A stretch of 64,000 nucleotides of DNA from GMQP-bins7 sp963776565 (GTDB lineage Bacteria > Actinomycetota > Thermoleophilia > Gaiellales > Gaiellaceae), in contig CAVZNF010000002.1 of the NCBI GenBank assembly GCA_963776565.1, positions 434,001-498,000 on the forward strand, written 5' to 3'. The stretch's first letter is position 1, and every line of letters begins with the position of its first letter. Below are positions 17,052 through 25,818 of the stretch, piece after piece. The notes beneath the pieces were generated by a model that searched no databases, was not told where the DNA came from, and saw only the letters and a list, made by a program, of their open reading frames with translations. The translations under genes were made by a program, and so were the position numbers.

Positions 17052-18077
17052 ATGAGAGCGGTTGTGTATTCCCATACGGGTGGGCGCGAAGTCCTTCGCC
17101 TCGTCGAGCGGCCTGTGCGCGAACCGGGACCTGGCGAGGTGCGGGTCAAGATGCAGGTCTCGGGCGTGAATCCCACCGACTGGAAGGCACGCCGCGGGGG
17201 ACGCGCGGGTGCCGAGCTTCCGTTTCCAGAGCTCGTCCCCAACCAGGACGGCGCAGGAACGATCGACGCCGTCGGCGATGGCGTCGCGGACAAGCCGAGT
17301 CGGAGAGCGCGTCTGGCTTTGGGAGGCGGCGTGGCAACGCGCAGACGGCACGGCGCAGGAGTTCGTCGTCATCCCGAGCCGTCAAGCGGTGCGACTGCCA
17401 GATGCAGCTTCGATGGACGTTGGAGCGAGTCTCGGGATCCCCGCTCTGACCGCGCACCGCTGCCTCACGGTCTCGGAGCTCGGCCCGCGGAAGCTCGCAG
17501 CCGGGAGCTCTCCATGGTCAGACCGTGTTGGTTGCGGGAGGCGCGGGAGCGGTGGGCCATGCGGCGATCCAGCTCGCGTGCTGGGCCGGCGCCCGCGTGA
17601 TCAGCACGGTCAGCAGCGACGAGAAGGCGGGACTAGCCCTAGTCAGCAGGGGCAGAGCACGTCATTAACTACCGGGCCGGCGAAGCTGCGGACGAGATCC
17701 GGGCGCTCGCACCGAAAGGCATCGACGTGATCGTCGAGGTCGCGCCTGCCGGAAACGCCGTCCTCGATAGGGCCGTGCTCGCCCCGAACGGCACGGTTGC
17801 CGTCTATGCGACGGATGGCGGCAGCGAGCTCGAATTGAACGTGCGTGACCTGATGTCCCGCAACCTTCGCTACCAGTTCGTCCTCGTGTACACCGTGCCC
17901 GCCCTGGCGAAAGACCAGGCTGTGTCCGACGTCGCCGCGGCGGTCGAAGACGGCGCGCTCGAAGTCGGAGAGCACGTCGGGCTTCCACTCCACCGCTTTT
18001 CGCTCGAGCGCACTGCGGACGCGCATGATGCCGTCGAGCACGGCGCCGTCGGCAAGGTTCTGGTCGACATCAGCTGA
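17052..18077 (+). pseudogene. NADPH:quinone oxidoreductase / zinc-type alcohol dehydrogenase-like, multiply frameshifted
   Basis: The reading starts MRAVVYSHTGGREVLRLVE in one frame and shifts near 17285 (GERVWLWEAAWQRADGTAQE). It shifts again near 17505 into TVLVAGGAGAVGHAAIQLA, the NADPH-binding GxGxxG motif, and again near 17645 into AEHVINYRAG, then runs to the stop at 18077. All segments match the medium-chain reductase family in the right order and total about 340 residues, so only indels break it. No zinc-ligand block is evident, which suggests a quinone reductase type. Three or more shifts make true decay plausible. Confidence 0.7.
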
Positions 18078-18245
18078 CGTCACGACTCCGTGCAGCCAGA
18101 CGAGCGTCGCTGGGGTCGGGGCTCGAGCGGAGATCGAATCTGGGATCAAGCCACCCGTACACAGGTGCCAGGGAGTCAATCCCTCCCAGTGAGACGCGGA
18201 GTCGTTACGGCACACTGGAACGGCTATGACCAACGGGCGGCAAAC

Positions 18246-19166
18246 ATGAGCGAATCGCGCACCATCGCGAACGAGACTGTCGAGCTCACTACAGGCACGA
18301 AGATGCCCATTCTCGGGCTCGGAACGTGGCAGCTGCGGGGCGGCAGTGCGGTGAACGCGGTGCTGCGCGCGCTCGAGGTCGGCTATCGGCACATCGACAC
18401 GGCGACCGCGTATGGCAACGAGGAACAGGTGGGGCAAGCGGTAGCGCAAAGTGGCGTTCGCCGCGAGGACATCTTCGTCACGACGAAGCTGCCGCCCAGC
18501 CGCGCAGGGCGTGAGCGCGAGACGCTCGCGGCAAGTCTCGATGCGCTGGCGTTCGGATACGTCGATCTGTGGCTCATCCACTGGCCGCCGAGCGGAGGTG
18601 CGCGAGCGGACGTGTGGGAGCGGCTTCTCGAGTTGCAAGCGGAAGGACTGACGCGGGAGGTCGGCGTCAGCAACTACTCCGTCTCGCAGATCGACGAGCT
18701 TCAGCGCGCGACAGGCCAACTACCGGCGGTGAACCAGATCGAGTGGAGCCCACCGCTCTTCGATCGGGACGTGCTCGAGGGACACCGGCGCCGTGGTGTG
18801 CAGCTCGAGGGTTACAGCCCGCTGCTGAACATCAACCTGCGCGACCCGCGGCTCGCACGAATCGCCGGCGATCACGGTGTGACACCGGCACAGATCGTGC
18901 TGCGTTGGCACATCGAGCACCAAATCGTCGCAATTCCAAGGTCGTCGAATGCGGAACGGATCGCCGAGAACGCGGACATCTTCAGCTTCGCGTTGACTTC
19001 GTCCGAAGTCGAGATCCTCGACACCTTCGCCAGCGGAATGACGCGCGAGGTAGGCGTCAAAATGCGCCACGGCGCCATTTCTCGGCCTCGGGGGCGAATC
19101 CCTCGGGCGTGTCACCGGAGCGAGGGATGGGCAGACGCCCGATCTGAGCCCATACTCGCGGAGTGA
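18246..19166 (+). CDS. Aldo/keto reductase
   Basis: A 306-residue (beta/alpha)8 NADPH-dependent oxidoreductase. The catalytic tetrad is visible: Asp51 and Tyr56 in HIDTATAYGNEEQ, Lys81 in FVTTKLPP and His112 in LWLIHWP. Typical later motifs are GVSNYSV, VNQIEWSPP and the coenzyme-binding IPRSSNAERIAEN. It reduces aldehydes or ketones in the cytoplasm. The last about 30 residues (RPRGRIPRACHRSEG) look unlike the family and may be a run-on after a lost stop. The ATG at 18246 fits the family start. Confidence 0.88.
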   Translation: MSESRTIANETVELTTGTKMPILGLGTWQLRGGSAVNAVLRALEVGYRHIDTATAYGNEEQVGQAVAQSGVRREDIFVTTKLPPSRAGRERETLAASLDALAFGYVDLWLIHWPPSGGARADVWERLLELQAEGLTREVGVSNYSVSQIDELQRATGQLPAVNQIEWSPPLFDRDVLEGHRRRGVQLEGYSPLLNINLRDPRLARIAGDHGVTPAQIVLRWHIEHQIVAIPRSSNAERIAENADIFSFALTSSEVEILDTFASGMTREVGVKMRHGAISRPRGRIPRACHRSEGWADARSEPILAE

Positions 19167-19426
19167 GCGCCGCCGCCACGCTCGTCAACGCTGTTTCTGC
19201 CGCATCGTCTCGGCTGCGCCTAGACATGGAGCAGCTGCATGGGCGTCAGGACAATCGCGTACCCGCCCTCGACCGCCTCGAAGCAGCAGTTGGCCGCGAT
19301 CTCGCCGAGCGCCTCGTTGCTGAGCTCTCGGAGCGGGATCGTCGCCGGCTCGAGGCAGCGCTCAGTACGGAGTTCGCCGACCGCATCACTTCTCTGCTCG
19401 CGGAGGAACGAGGCGACACCGACTAA
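19163..19426 (+). CDS. Small helical hypothetical protein
   Basis: An 87-residue frame that starts at a GTG overlapping the aldo/keto reductase stop (GTGA). Residues 35-80 (LEAAVGRDLAERLVAELSER, FADRITSLLAEERG) are strongly amphipathic and acidic, as in a helical bundle. Immediately downstream, another frame to a stop at 19502 ends FIRREDAERFIDG, which also looks protein-like and may be a displaced C-terminus after a frameshift. Family unknown. Confidence 0.35.
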   Translation: MSAAATLVNAVSAASSRLRLDMEQLHGRQDNRVPALDRLEAAVGRDLAERLVAELSERDRRRLEAALSTEFADRITSLLAEERGDTD

Positions 19427-19512
19427 GACCCGGCTGGGCGACGCTGTCGAGACATTCATCCGTCGCGAAGACGCCGAGCGCTTCATCGACGGGCTGAACT
19501 AGGGCTGAAGTC

Positions 19513-19767
19513 TCAATCGGAGTGAAGCGTGTGTGGAGCGAGGCCGATGGCCTCGGCTCCGCGAGACGTGAGAACGTAGAACGTGTGCTCGTGCGCGGGC
19601 GCAGTCTGGCGCGGCTGCGCCTTGACGGGGTTGGTCCGACGCAGCCGAGCTAGATCGGCTCGTACGAGGCGCTCTAAGTCAAACGCTGGAAAGCGGTCGG
19701 AAACCTGCTCGGCCGTCTTGCCCGGATCGCCGATGAACTCGAGCACCTCACGATCAACCTCTTCCAT
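19513..19767 (-). CDS. Small winged-helix-like hypothetical protein
   Basis: An 84-residue protein with an N-terminal acidic helix (MEEVDREVLEFIGDPGKTA), a helix-turn-helix-like stretch (AEQVSDRFPAFDLERLVR) and a beta-hairpin-like tail (HTFYVLTSRGAEAIGL). The order fits a compact winged-helix DNA-binding or dimerisation module. No neighbour indicates its target. Confidence 0.5.
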   Translation of the reverse strand: MEEVDREVLEFIGDPGKTAEQVSDRFPAFDLERLVRADLARLRRTNPVKAQPRQTAPAHEHTFYVLTSRGAEAIGLAPHTLHSD

Positions 19768-20190
19768 GAGGCCACGGTACTCGTAATCGCGGAGGAAGCG
19801 GATCGCCTACATGTGAATGCGCAGTCGCCGCACTTTCTTTCCCCGTATCCCTCTCAGGTCTGCGGGTAACCCGATGGAGCGGGCTGCCGCCGCCAAGCCG
19901 CACGCGCCGCTCCACACCGGGTTTCTGTCTTCCCCCTGGTGAGATAGATGCGCCGTTCGGCTGAATCTTGCGCCGCAAGGTGAGAAAGCCGGGCCAGCCA
20001 CCCAATCGTCCCCCAAGGAGGGGAAAGGGATCCTTGAGGACGCCAAAGACCGACCCGGCCACCGATCCTCTTCGCCAACCCGCTAGGAGCACCTTCCTCG
20101 GGAAGATCCAGACCGTTGCCTGCCGTGCGCGCGGCCCGAGCATCGCTGAGGGGCGAGCCGTCGCCGCCTCGCCCCTCGCGAGAGTGGTCG
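19768..20190. other. About 420-nt non-coding region with a large hairpin
   Basis: No convincing gene is seen. AACCCG(A)TGGAGCGG at 19868-19882 pairs with CCGCTCCA(CAC)CGGGTT at 19907-19923, giving a 14-bp interrupted stem around a GC-rich 24-nt loop. The region lies between two minus-strand genes, downstream of the CHRD gene and upstream of the small winged-helix gene, so it could be a structured 3' end or leader. I could not match it to a named RNA family. Confidence 0.35.
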
Positions 20191-20658
20191 CTACCGGAGC
20201 TGGCCGCGAATCGCGCCGCCCGGGAACGCCGTCGTGTGGTAGTTGACGTAGTAGGCGCTCGGGTTTTGGCAGATTGCGGCGCCGGTTGTTCCGGCGTTCG
20301 GGGTAGCGGCGCCGCTCTGTTTGATGTGGCGAGCGCTTGTCGACGCGGTGGGCGATACGAACAAGGGCACCACAATTGGGCCGGCGACGCCGGCTGGTGC
20401 CTGATGGATATGGCCGGCCACGAATGTCTCGTGGTCTCGGTTCAAGATCTGGGTCTTGAATCCGATCGTGCCGTCGTTGCGGACTTTGATCAGCGTGTGG
20501 CCCTTAGCGGTCGAGGTCGAGCCAGTGGTCTCATTCTTCGCCGCCAGCTTCGCGTGCAGGACGCACAAGACGCCCTGACCGTTCTTCGCAGGCGCCGTGC
20601 CTACGGCAAGAACGGCGACGGCGCACGCGGCCACGAAACAGGTAATGAAACGTCGCAT
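20191..20658 (-). CDS. Secreted CHRD-domain protein
   Basis: A 155-residue exported protein. The signal peptide ITCFVAACAVAVLAVGTAPA is followed by a CHRD domain recognised by GHIHQAPAGVAGPIVVPLF and the C-terminal YHTTAFPGGAIRGQL. CHRD domains are beta-sheet modules found in chordin and in many bacterial secreted proteins; their ligand in bacteria is unknown. The ATG at 20658 follows a GGAGGGGGAG ribosome site. Confidence 0.88.
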   Translation of the reverse strand: MRRFITCFVAACAVAVLAVGTAPAKNGQGVLCVLHAKLAAKNETTGSTSTAKGHTLIKVRNDGTIGFKTQILNRDHETFVAGHIHQAPAGVAGPIVVPLFVSPTASTSARHIKQSGAATPNAGTTGAAICQNPSAYYVNYHTTAFPGGAIRGQLR

Positions 20659-20812
20659 AGCCTCACTCCCCCTCCTTTAGTGGTGGATCGGCTTGCGAAA
20701 GCAAGCTACCCGGAGCAGCAACTTTGCAAACTCGCCGCCGCCACTCCGCGGTCACGCTGGGACGGGTGCTCCACCTGGCTAGACGCAGGTCGCGGGAGTG
20801 GTGAGCGGGGAG

Positions 20813-20842
20813 GGAGGACCAGGGCCGCAGCCCTGGTCCTCC
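20813..20842 (-). terminator. Strong hairpin, 13-bp stem, downstream of the small secreted protein gene
   Basis: GGAGGACCAGGGC at 20813-20825 pairs perfectly with GCCCTGGTCCTCC at 20830-20842 around CGCA. It begins 14 nt after the minus-strand stop at 20857. There is no U-tract, as is usual for terminators in very GC-rich genomes. Confidence 0.7.
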
Positions 20843-20856
20843 GCAGTGAGACGTAC

Positions 20857-21120
20857 TTAGCGCTGCGAAGCTTGGAAGCACGCGACGTCATACTGAGACA
20901 CGGCGTGGTCGCTGTTGGCGTGCGATGCTGACGAACCGTTACCCGCGTAATGCTCCTCCGCATTCGCGAAGCCACCCGAGCCAAAGCCGGGCGGGCCTGA
21001 AGGCTGCTCTTCGCAGGACTGGTTGGGCTGCCCCGTGCCGGGAGGGTTGGCGGCAACCGCCGGCGAGATGAGGACAGCCAACGCCACAAGAACGATGAGT
21101 GACGCGACTAGAAGACGCAT
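20857..21120 (-). CDS. Small secreted protein with conserved HYAG/HAVSQYDVACF motifs
   Basis: An 87-residue protein with signal peptide LLVASLIVLVALAVLISPAVA and a mature part of about 63 residues with two Cys (QSCEEQ and DVACFQ) that may form one disulfide. The motif ANAEEHYAGNGSSASHANS followed by HAVSQYDVACF is distinctive, but its function is unknown to me. It is followed by a strong hairpin terminator and stands as its own unit. Confidence 0.7.
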   Translation of the reverse strand: MRLLVASLIVLVALAVLISPAVAANPPGTGQPNQSCEEQPSGPPGFGSGGFANAEEHYAGNGSSASHANSDHAVSQYDVACFQASQR

Positions 21121-21364
21121 CCTTCTCCTCTCTTTGGCTTGACACAGGTCCTACGGGGGCGCCTCAGCCTTGGATTGCACGCCAGCGTGTGGCGGGACGC
21201 TCTGCTACGGCGCTCGCTGCGCAACGCTCGCCACGGTCTCCGCAAAGTGCTGCAGCCTCGGCGAGTTCTCAGTCAGGGCGCGTAAGACATCCGCTTCACT
21301 TTCTATAGCTACGTCACTTTACTTGCGATAGCATCGACCCACCCCTGCGACGGAAGGAGACGCG

Positions 21365-21856
21365 ATGACCGTCATCGACGAACTGCTCGAGAACGCCAGC
21401 GCCTACGCGCAGAGCTTCGACAAGGGCGAGCTCCCACTGCCCCCGGCTCGGGGGATCGCGATCGTCGCCTGCATGGACGCGCGCCTCGATCCGCAGGCGC
21501 TGCTCGGGCTCGAAGAGGGCGACGCCCACGTCATCCGCAACGCCGGGGGCGTGATCACCGATGACGAGATCCGCTCGCTCGCAATCTCGCAGCGGCTTCT
21601 CGGAACCGAAGAGATCATGCTCATCCACCATACGGACTGTGGAATGCTGACCTTCAAGGACGACGATCTCCGTCGCCAGATCCAGGACGAGACGGGCGTG
21701 AAGCCGACCTGGGCCGCGGAGGCGTTCGACGATCTCGAGGAGGACGTCCGCCAGTCGATCGCGCGGATCAAGGCCAGCCCCTTTATCCCGCGGAAGGACA
21801 AGGTGCGGGGATTCGTGTACGAGGTTGAGACCGGTCGTGTACGCGAAGTCGTCTGA
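21365..21856 (+). CDS. Beta-class carbonic anhydrase
   Basis: A 163-residue enzyme with the beta-CA zinc site: Cys36 and the dyad Asp38-Arg40 in CMDAR, then His89 and Cys92 in IHHTDCGML. It interconverts CO2 and bicarbonate in the cytoplasm. Its length matches the short actinobacterial subgroup. The start is fixed by GGAAGGAG seven bases upstream. It is monocistronic, with no carboxylase nearby. Confidence 0.93.
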   Translation: MTVIDELLENASAYAQSFDKGELPLPPARGIAIVACMDARLDPQALLGLEEGDAHVIRNAGGVITDDEIRSLAISQRLLGTEEIMLIHHTDCGMLTFKDDDLRRQIQDETGVKPTWAAEAFDDLEEDVRQSIARIKASPFIPRKDKVRGFVYEVETGRVREVV

Positions 21857-22015
21857 GGCGACACAACGGGGCTCGATTGTGAAGTGAATCGATCGTGGCG
21901 CTGCCGTCCAGACGCGCGGCTCCAGCCGCGTCGGCTCCAGGTCACGGTGCTGCGTGGAACCGTGACTCATCTTGGATGACGCCTTGCGTGGAGCGCGGTG
22001 AACTGACATGAGCGT

Positions 22016-22723
22016 GTGACGCAGTCGTCGGACGGGCATTCTGCGGCCATGCCCGAGACCCAGCCCGAGGAGATGTCGGGCCATCTCCTCGCGATCCCTC
22101 GCACACTGGAGCGCGCCGCAGGCGATCTGGTCCACCATGCATTCGAGCGCCTGGTCTCTTCGGAGGTCGATGTCAAGACCGCTGCCGAGGCAAAGCGGCT
22201 GCTCGCAAAGGACGAGGACACAGAGGAGATAACAGACGCGATTCAGCGATTCGTCGCCATCGCAACGCCCGCCGCTCGGATCGCGCTTCGTGGAGCCCGC
22301 TTTACCCGCGTCCCGTGGGTGCTTGTGGCGTCATCGGCCGTGTCGATCGGCGTGACGGTCCGAAACGGCGTCCGAGAGCTCCGGGTAATCGCCGCGCTGT
22401 TGGCGCACCGCCTCGAGCAGGAGACGGGGTCGCCCCCCGATCCTGCGCTCCTTCGCAAGCTGACGCTCGAGCTCTATCTCAAGCCGCGGCGAGTTCCCGA
22501 CGCGTCCGATCTCAGCCTGCCGCTCGCCCGACTCGCCCGACGCTGGATCGTCAGCGGCGCGCTCGGTCGGAACACCCGGAAGAAGACCGAGAAAGCCCTG
22601 GATTCAGCGGAGCGTCTCGACCTCGCGGCGGTCGCTCGGCGAGTACCCATTGCGACCGGCGCGCCGACATCCTCGAGCGATGCGCCTGTCGCTCCCCGGC
22701 CCACGCGGGGGGCATCCATCTGA
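22016..22723 (+). CDS. Hypothetical protein with one hydrophobic segment
   Basis: A 235-residue protein with a predicted helical N-terminal half (SGHLLAIPRTLERAAGDLVH, EVDVKTAAEAKRLLAKDED) and a moderately hydrophobic segment near residues 85-115 (VPWVLVASSAVSIGVTV). A basic C-terminal half (LALRRWIVSGALGR-like, KTEKALDSAE) follows. It may associate with the membrane. I recognise no family. Start could be GTG 22016 or ATG 22049; neither has a strong ribosome site. Confidence 0.55.
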   Translation: MTQSSDGHSAAMPETQPEEMSGHLLAIPRTLERAAGDLVHHAFERLVSSEVDVKTAAEAKRLLAKDEDTEEITDAIQRFVAIATPAARIALRGARFTRVPWVLVASSAVSIGVTVRNGVRELRVIAALLAHRLEQETGSPPDPALLRKLTLELYLKPRRVPDASDLSLPLARLARRWIVSGALGRNTRKKTEKALDSAERLDLAAVARRVPIATGAPTSSSDAPVAPRPTRGASI

Positions 22724-23086
22724 AAAGAATTCACCGAGCCGGTGGCGCTTTCGTCCACTCGACCCGATGACCTTCCGCTTCCGCGTACGGCCTCCGGGCT
22801 GAGCTTCGACCTACTCGCGCTCCGTGCTCGGTGCGTGGAGGAACTTATGGCGCGGAGCCGACCGGGTCAAGCTCGCTCCCGATCGAATGCCGCAGTTTGC
22901 GTCCTTCTTCGTTTGTCCAGCGGATCGACCGCTTCCGCGAGTCGCGGTGAGCGGGTCGTCTCCAGTACGCCAAGGACACAAGCCGACACAGCTCCCCCTT
23001 TGAGGAGCACGCGTCGGTAGATACCCGCACGTCCTCTCCGAGCCGGGCCGGAGGCCCCGTCTCCTCCCTGCCCCGAGCATGAGGCT
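22724..23086. other. Intergenic region, no clear gene
   Basis: Open frames here are short and composition-driven. The only mildly protein-like one is minus strand, about 45 residues ending at 22845 (MSLAYWRRPAHRDSRKRS, RWTNEEGRKLRHSIG), too weak to call. No repeat or hairpin of note. Confidence 0.2.
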
Positions 23087-23293
23087 ATGCAAAGAACCAC
23101 GACAACGAGCTACTGCGTGTATTCGGGCAAACGGGCAGTCGGGCTGCAGAACGCCTGGTCACCGTCCGAGGCGGTGATCGAGTACATGCGTGGGCAGGGC
23201 TACCGGAATGACGAGATAAGGCGGATGGGCTACGACTCCGCCGCATGGCGGGGTGCGACATACACCGCTCGAAAGGCGAGCGAAGCCGCATAG
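23087..23293 (+). CDS. Small hypothetical protein
   Basis: A 68-residue basic protein (SYCVYSGKRAVGLQNAWSPS, EAVIEYMRGQGYRNDEIRRM). Composition is balanced, with several Tyr and Trp not expected from random GC-rich frames, which argues that it is real. No domain is recognised. Confidence 0.45.
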   Translation: MQRTTTTSYCVYSGKRAVGLQNAWSPSEAVIEYMRGQGYRNDEIRRMGYDSAAWRGATYTARKASEAA

Positions 23294-23506
23294 CTTCCGT
23301 TCGGCAGCTCGAACCGAGATCGCGGCGCGGCGACGCACCGGATACTCGCAGACCTCTCAAGCGACAAATGATCGTCACTGCCCGAGACCGCAGCGCGTCC
23401 GCCCGAGCGAGGCGCTGTTCCATGACCGTGTCGATCTCTGGGGCGTCCGCTCGTCTTATCTCGACGAGCCGGATACGCCGGCTCTGAGCCGAGAGAGAGG
23501 TCCTCC

Positions 23507-23851
23507 ATGAGTCACCCGGTCATTCACGCCGAGATCCGCTCCGCAGACGCCGACGCGACGCGAGCGTTCTTTTCCGAGCTGTTCGGCTGGACGTATACGG
23601 ACGGTGCGTTCCCCGGCTACACCTTTGTCGACACCGGCGTCGACGGAGCACTGCCGACTGCGATCGGCCCGCTGCAGGGCGGCAGCGACACGGTGCTCTT
23701 CTTCGTCGGGGTCGAGGACGTCGCGGCGACTCTGGCGCACGCGGAGCAACTTGGAGGGCGGACGATCCAACCACCTCAGGAGGTTCCGGGCGTGACATTC
23801 GGCGTCTTCGCCGATCCGCAGGGTCACGTCGTCGGCGTCGCGGCGAACTAG
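23507..23851 (+). CDS. VOC (glyoxalase/bleomycin-resistance) family protein
   Basis: A 114-residue one-module VOC protein with two beta-alpha-beta-beta-beta repeats: HAEIRSADADATRAFFSELF starts the first and VLFFVGVEDVAATLAHAEQL the second. It ends with the family-typical FGVFADPQGHVVGVA. The N-terminal His and the Glu/His positions could bind a metal. Such proteins are isomerases, dioxygenases or ligand-binding resistance proteins; the role is unknown. GAGAGAGG precedes the ATG. Confidence 0.88.
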   Translation: MSHPVIHAEIRSADADATRAFFSELFGWTYTDGAFPGYTFVDTGVDGALPTAIGPLQGGSDTVLFFVGVEDVAATLAHAEQLGGRTIQPPQEVPGVTFGVFADPQGHVVGVAAN

Positions 23852-23892
23852 GGGCCGTTTGTCGAAGGTGCAGGCAGCCACCACAGGTGATT

Positions 23893-23950
23893 GCCGACGC
23901 GAGCCAGCGCGATCTTAGGCGGGGCCGACGCCGTTCGACCCGAGGGCGGG
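23893..23950. repeat. Dispersed 58-bp repeat, copy 2
   Basis: Matches 16902-16959 at 56 of 58 positions. This copy overlaps the last 12 codons and stop of the Gfo/Idh oxidoreductase gene (tail ALGSNGVGPA), and the first copy keeps the same frame and stop. The repeat may therefore have captured or supplied this gene end. Confidence 0.75.
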
Positions 23951-24994
23951 ACGAGTGAACGACGATGTGATGTCCACTGCGCGGCCCTCCGCGACCGATG
24001 TGGTCGTCGCGTCGAGGATTTCGACGATGTGGGCGGCGTGGGCGCCGGTCGCGCGGTGCGGCCGGCCCGACACGATCGCGTCGCTCAGGTCACCGAGGGC
24101 ACGGCCCCAGTCGGTGCCGGGGAACGCCCTCTCGACGGGCACGGGGGTGTACGGCTCGCCGAAGCGAGCGAGCTCGACCGTGGCGTCGAAGAGCTGCCAG
24201 TCGGAGAGATGGATGGAGCCCAAGTCTCCGTGGAGCTCGATCCCGCCCTGCTTCGTGAGACGCGAGACGTAGAAGTTCGCGGTGAGACGCACGACCGTTC
24301 CGCTCTCGAGCTCGACGACCGCGACGCCGAAGTCCGGCGCCTCGGGAGTGAACGACTCGCCGTCCATCGTGGTCCGGTTCGGATAGACGACCGTCCCGAA
24401 CGCGGTGACGCGTCGTGCGGGCCCAAATATTGCGGTGAGGATCGTGAGCGGGTACACGCCCACGTCGGCGAACGGGCCGATGCGATAAAAGGGCTCGGGT
24501 CGCGGGTGCCAGCTCTCGATCCGATTCCAGTTGACCTCGGCGTACGCGACGCGCACTGCGCCGATCGCACCCGTCTCGACGAGCCGCCACATCGTCTGCT
24601 GCGCCTCGCCCATGAAGGTGATGGGAGAGCATGAGAGCCGGAGGCCCCGTTCCGCTGCGAGCTCGACGAGCGACCGGGCGACCCCATAGCTCCCGGCGAG
24701 GGGCTTCTCGCTGTGTACGTGCTTGCCGGCGTGGAGCGCCGCGCTGGTCACGTCCGCGTGGACGGCTGGGAAGGTGAGGTTCACGATGGCGTCGACGTTC
24801 GGGTCTCCGAGGACGTCGTCGAGCGCGGGATAGTCGACGCCGCCGAAGCGGTCGACGAAGGCTGCGCTGAGCGACCGGTCGACGTCCGTAGCACCGGCGA
24901 TCCGGACCGACGGGTAGGCGCTCATCGTCTCGCCGTACGCGCCGGAGATGTTGCCGCATCCCACGACGGCGACGCGAAGCGCGCGCTCAGACAT
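23915..24994 (-). CDS. Gfo/Idh/MocA-family oxidoreductase
   Basis: A 359-residue NAD(P)-dependent oxidoreductase. The Rossmann motif VAVVGCGNISGAYG is at residues about 8-21, and the family motif SEKPLAGSYG lies near 95. The C-terminal beta-sheet domain contains VGVYPLTILTAIFG and GSIHLSDWQLF. It would oxidise or epimerise a sugar or inositol derivative. It is the last gene of the GH130/isomerase/transporter operon and overlaps the upstream isomerase stop by 8 nt. The final 12 residues come from a dispersed repeat and may not be native. Confidence 0.88.
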   Translation of the reverse strand: MSERALRVAVVGCGNISGAYGETMSAYPSVRIAGATDVDRSLSAAFVDRFGGVDYPALDDVLGDPNVDAIVNLTFPAVHADVTSAALHAGKHVHSEKPLAGSYGVARSLVELAAERGLRLSCSPITFMGEAQQTMWRLVETGAIGAVRVAYAEVNWNRIESWHPRPEPFYRIGPFADVGVYPLTILTAIFGPARRVTAFGTVVYPNRTTMDGESFTPEAPDFGVAVVELESGTVVRLTANFYVSRLTKQGGIELHGDLGSIHLSDWQLFDATVELARFGEPYTPVPVERAFPGTDWGRALGDLSDAIVSGRPHRATGAHAAHIVEILDATTTSVAEGRAVDITSSFTRPALGSNGVGPA

Positions 24995-25818
24995 GGTGCC
25001 CAGTTCCTGCCCTCGTGAGCTGCTCCCGAAGGAGCGTGAGCATGCGCGCACACTCCGCGGTCGGATCGCGGTCGTACGGCTCGTGCTCGACGGTCAACGC
25101 GCCGGAGTAGCCGAGCTCGACGAGCGCGTCGACGCAGTCGGTGATCCGCGCGCACCCTTCGCCGTGCATGCACGAGACGTGCGTTCCGGGCTTCTCCACG
25201 TCCTTCAGATGGACGTGGAAGAGGCGGTCGGAAAGCTCGCGGATCGCGTCGACGGGGTCGTAGCCCTGGGTCGCCCACCAACCCGTGTCGACGGCCGCGC
25301 CGAGTGAGCTCTCGTCACCGATCGCAGCGAGCACCTCGGCCGGCGTGCGCTCGGGGTGGTTCTCGAGTCCGAATCGGACGCCGTGCGCGGCGAGCACCGC
25401 GGCCGCACCGGAGCGATTGGTGTGGACGATCCCGCCGAGGCCGGCGATCAGGTCGACCTCCAGGTCGTTCGCGAGACGGCAAGCAGCCTGCACGTCGCCG
25501 ACCGTGTCTCCGATGCCTCCGGCGAAGGCGACGACGCCGACCCCGTGGCGCGCGAGCGAGTCACGGGCGATCGCGACATGATCGGGCGTCGCCCAGCGCC
25601 AGTTGAGGTGCGCGAACCAGAGGTCGATCGTCTCGAAGCCGATCTCCGTGATCGAGCTGAGGAGGGCGTCGAACCGCGCCTGAAACGTCTCGATCGGCTC
25701 GGAATGCCGCGTTCGTCGCGAGGTCGAACGGTCCCCACTCGTCGGCCGCGCCGTAGCCGAGCTCCTTCCCGACGTAGTTCGCGCTCATGAACGAGAGCGT
25801 CATGGGAGATGCGCTCAT
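24987..25818 (-). CDS. Sugar phosphate isomerase/epimerase-like (xylose isomerase-like TIM barrel), one frameshift
   Basis: The start at 25818 reads MSASPMTLSFMSANYVGKEL to about 25710. The frame then changes (PIETFQARFDALLSSITEIG) and continues to the stop at 24987. Metal-site motifs of the AP-endonuclease-2-type barrel are present: GLENHPERTP, VDTGWW, LFHVHLKDVEKP and TVEHEPYDRD. The repaired product is about 277 residues, the normal size. It likely isomerises a keto-sugar derivative made by the neighbouring Gfo/Idh enzyme. It overlaps both neighbours by a few bases, so the operon is tightly coupled. Confidence 0.75.

Noticed and set aside
19841..19870. A CTGAGAGGGATA string on the minus strand resembling part of a TPP riboswitch
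   Set aside because: The other conserved TPP elements are missing, and the downstream gene is not thiamine-related.
23915..23950. Treating the C-terminal RPALGSNGVGPA of the Gfo/Idh protein as a conserved functional tail
   Set aside because: The same codons occur in an unrelated intergenic repeat copy, so the tail is more likely repeat-derived.
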